The notes under the pieces are model-generated. The model was not told the DNA's origin and ran no database searches. It worked only from the letters and a program-made list of their open reading frames with translations. A stretch of 64,000 bases of DNA from Excoecaria cochinchinensis (lineage: Eukaryota; Streptophyta; Magnoliopsida; Malpighiales; Euphorbiaceae): positions 62,001 through 126,000 of the forward strand of contig CANTUQ010000309.1 of assembly GCA_947683425.1 (NCBI GenBank), read 5' to 3'. Of this stretch, positions 62,840 through 64,000 are shown one piece after another; the stretch's first letter is position 1, and every line of letters begins with the position of its first letter. A program made the translations under genes and the position numbers.

Positions 62840-64000
62840 TCAGGAAAACTCGATCGGAATAGCTACTGGAAGCTTGCCGGTCACAACGCATCGAGAATTG
62901 ACTTCGCCGGAATCCGACAAATTTTTACGGATTTCCCTAGCGGTACCACTAGGAAAAATCACCAAAATGGAGAAATCGTAAAAGTGGTGAAATTTCGGAT
63001 CCGAGCCCAATAATTCAGGAAAACTCGATCGGAATAGCTACTGGAAGCTTGCCGGTCACAACGCATCGAGAATTGGCTTCGCCGGAATCCGACGAATTTT
63101 TACGGATTTCCCTAGGGGTACCACTAGGAAAAATCACCAAAATCGAGAAAAGTGGTGAAATTTCGAATCCGAGCCCAATAATTCAGGAAAACTCGATCGG
63201 AATAGCTATTGGAAGCTTGCCGGTCACAACGCATCGAGAATTGGCTTCGCCGGAATCCGACGAATTTTTACGGATTTCCCTAGGGGTACCACTAGGGAAA
63301 ATCACGAAAATCGAGAAATCGTAAAAAGTGGTGAAATTTCGGATCCGAGCCAAATAATTCAGGAAAACTCGATCGGAATAGCTACTGGAAGCTTGCCGGT
63401 CACAACGCATCGAGAATTGGGTTCGCCGGAATCCGACGAATTTTTACGGATTTCCCTAGGGGTACCACTAGAGAAAATCACCAAAATCGAGAAAAGTGGT
63501 GAAATTTCGAATCCGAGCCCAATAATTCAGGAAAACTCGATCGGAATAGCTACTGGAAGTTTGCCGGTCACAACGCATCGAGAATTGGCTTCGCCGGAAT
63601 CCGACGAATTTTTACAGATTTTCCTAGGGGTACCACTAGGGAAAATCACCAAAATCGAGAAATCATAAATAGTGGTGAAATTTCGGATCCGAGCCAAATA
63701 ATTCAAGAAAACTCGATCGGAATAGCTACTGGAAGCTTGCCGGTCACAACGCATCGAGAATTGGGTTCGCCGGAATCCGACGAATTTTTACGGATTTCCC
63801 TAGGGGTACCACTAGGGAAAATCACCAAAATCGAGAAAAGTGGTGAAATTTCGAATCCGAGCCCAATAATTCAGGAAAACTCGATCGGAATAGCTACTGG
63901 AAGCTTGCCGGTCACAACGCATCGAGAATTGGCTTCGCCGGAATCCGACGAATTTTTACGGATTTTCCTAGGGGTACCACTAGGGAAAATCACCAAAATC
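62840..64000 (+). repeat. 12-mer HOR, copy 4 (cut by the window edge)
   Basis: The first six to seven monomers follow the 12-mer order and then the window ends inside a monomer, so the array continues beyond it. Private changes are CTAGAGAAAATC near 63,470, GGAAGTTTGCC near 63,558 (HindIII-type site lost) and TTTTTACAGATT near 63,613. The last complete C boundary is near 63,835. Confidence 0.85.

Larger units (their letters stand above)
1..64000 (+). repeat. Tandem satellite DNA array, 159-176 bp monomers
   Basis: The window is filled end to end by about 370 monomers in one orientation, with no interruption by other sequence. Landmarks recur once per monomer in fixed order: TCGGATCCGA, CTCGATCGG, GGAAGCTTGCC, ACGCATCGAG, CCGACGAA and the GGTACC dyad. 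Monomer boundaries here are counted from the T of ATTCAGG/ATTCAAG just before CTCGATCGG. Anchor spacing is nearly always 167, 168, 175 or 176 bp. The size and higher-order structure are typical of centromeric or heterochromatic satellites in eukaryotes; the family and species are not recognised, and centromere function is inference only. No stretch over 20 bp lies outside the repeat, so there is no gene-bearing or unique interval to describe. Confidence 0.98.

Noticed and set aside
1..64000. CRISPR-like regular spacing
   Set aside because: There are no unique spacers; the whole period is repeated, and the unit is far longer than a CRISPR repeat.
1..64000. Bacterial or plasmid origin
   Set aside because: A 64 kb gene-free tandem array with nested HORs is unlike bacterial sequence; no promoter, RBS or operon structure is seen.
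1..64000. rRNA spacer, 5S rDNA or tRNA array
   Set aside because: No conserved 5S, 18S/25S or tRNA motifs are visible in the monomer; the 167-176 bp unit has no room for a 5S gene plus spacer with recognisable internal promoter boxes.
1..64000. Naming a species or known satellite family
   Set aside because: I do not recognise the monomer, and length alone does not separate plant from animal satellites.

Overview
The whole 64 kb window is one uninterrupted, head-to-tail satellite DNA array. Every part is made of about 167-176 bp monomers in the same orientation, roughly 370 in all. I see no gene, RNA gene, transposable element, CRISPR array or unique sequence, and no inverted block. Monomers near nucleosome length arranged in higher-order repeats (HORs) point to a eukaryotic centromeric, pericentromeric or other heterochromatic array. 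The size fits many plant and some animal satellites. I do not recognise the family, so the taxon stays open.

Monomers fall into four length classes set by two small indels: 176 bp (type A, full length), 167 bp (type B, lacks 9 bp), 168 bp (type C, lacks 8 bp and carries a linked G-to-A change), and a rare 159 bp class (type D, lacks both). A B monomer is 44% GC with 12 CpG (observed/expected about 1.5). Each typical monomer carries a 26 bp near-perfect dyad around a KpnI-type core, a 10 bp palindrome around a BamHI-type core, and A-tracts spaced about 9 bp apart.

A diagnostic 'landmark' monomer (GACTTCG, CTAGCGGTACC, AAAATGGAG), found 28 times, puts the HORs in register. A 12-mer of 2,061 bp looks like the parent unit. 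It occurs inside an 18-mer (3,091 bp = 12-mer + 6-mer, three copies at 9,810-19,082) and alone as tandem copies at the right end (56,653-64,000). A 20-mer (3,443 bp, three copies at 17,340-27,668) is two different 10-mer deletion derivatives of it. Other local units are a 10-mer (about 1,708 bp, left end), a 9-mer (1,550 bp, 38.3-41.4 kb), a 5-mer (about 854 bp, 48.8-50.5 kb) and a 6-mer (1,020-1,033 bp, 50.8-53.9 kb).

Long segments are also copied at a distance: 4.8-8.4 kb at 29.2-32.7 kb; 8.8-12.9 kb at 34.6-38.7 kb; 27.7-29.4 kb at 32.3-34.1 kb and 41.3-43.0 kb. This fits repeated out-of-register unequal exchange or segmental amplification.

From about 43,020 to 48,500 the sequence abruptly fills with private one-base indels, mostly in short homopolymers. 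These continue more thinly to about 58.5 kb and are nearly absent elsewhere. The likeliest cause is a change in consensus quality of the assembly; a decayed array segment is the alternative. The many short open frames of 67-159 codons are by-products of the repeat and are not annotated as genes.
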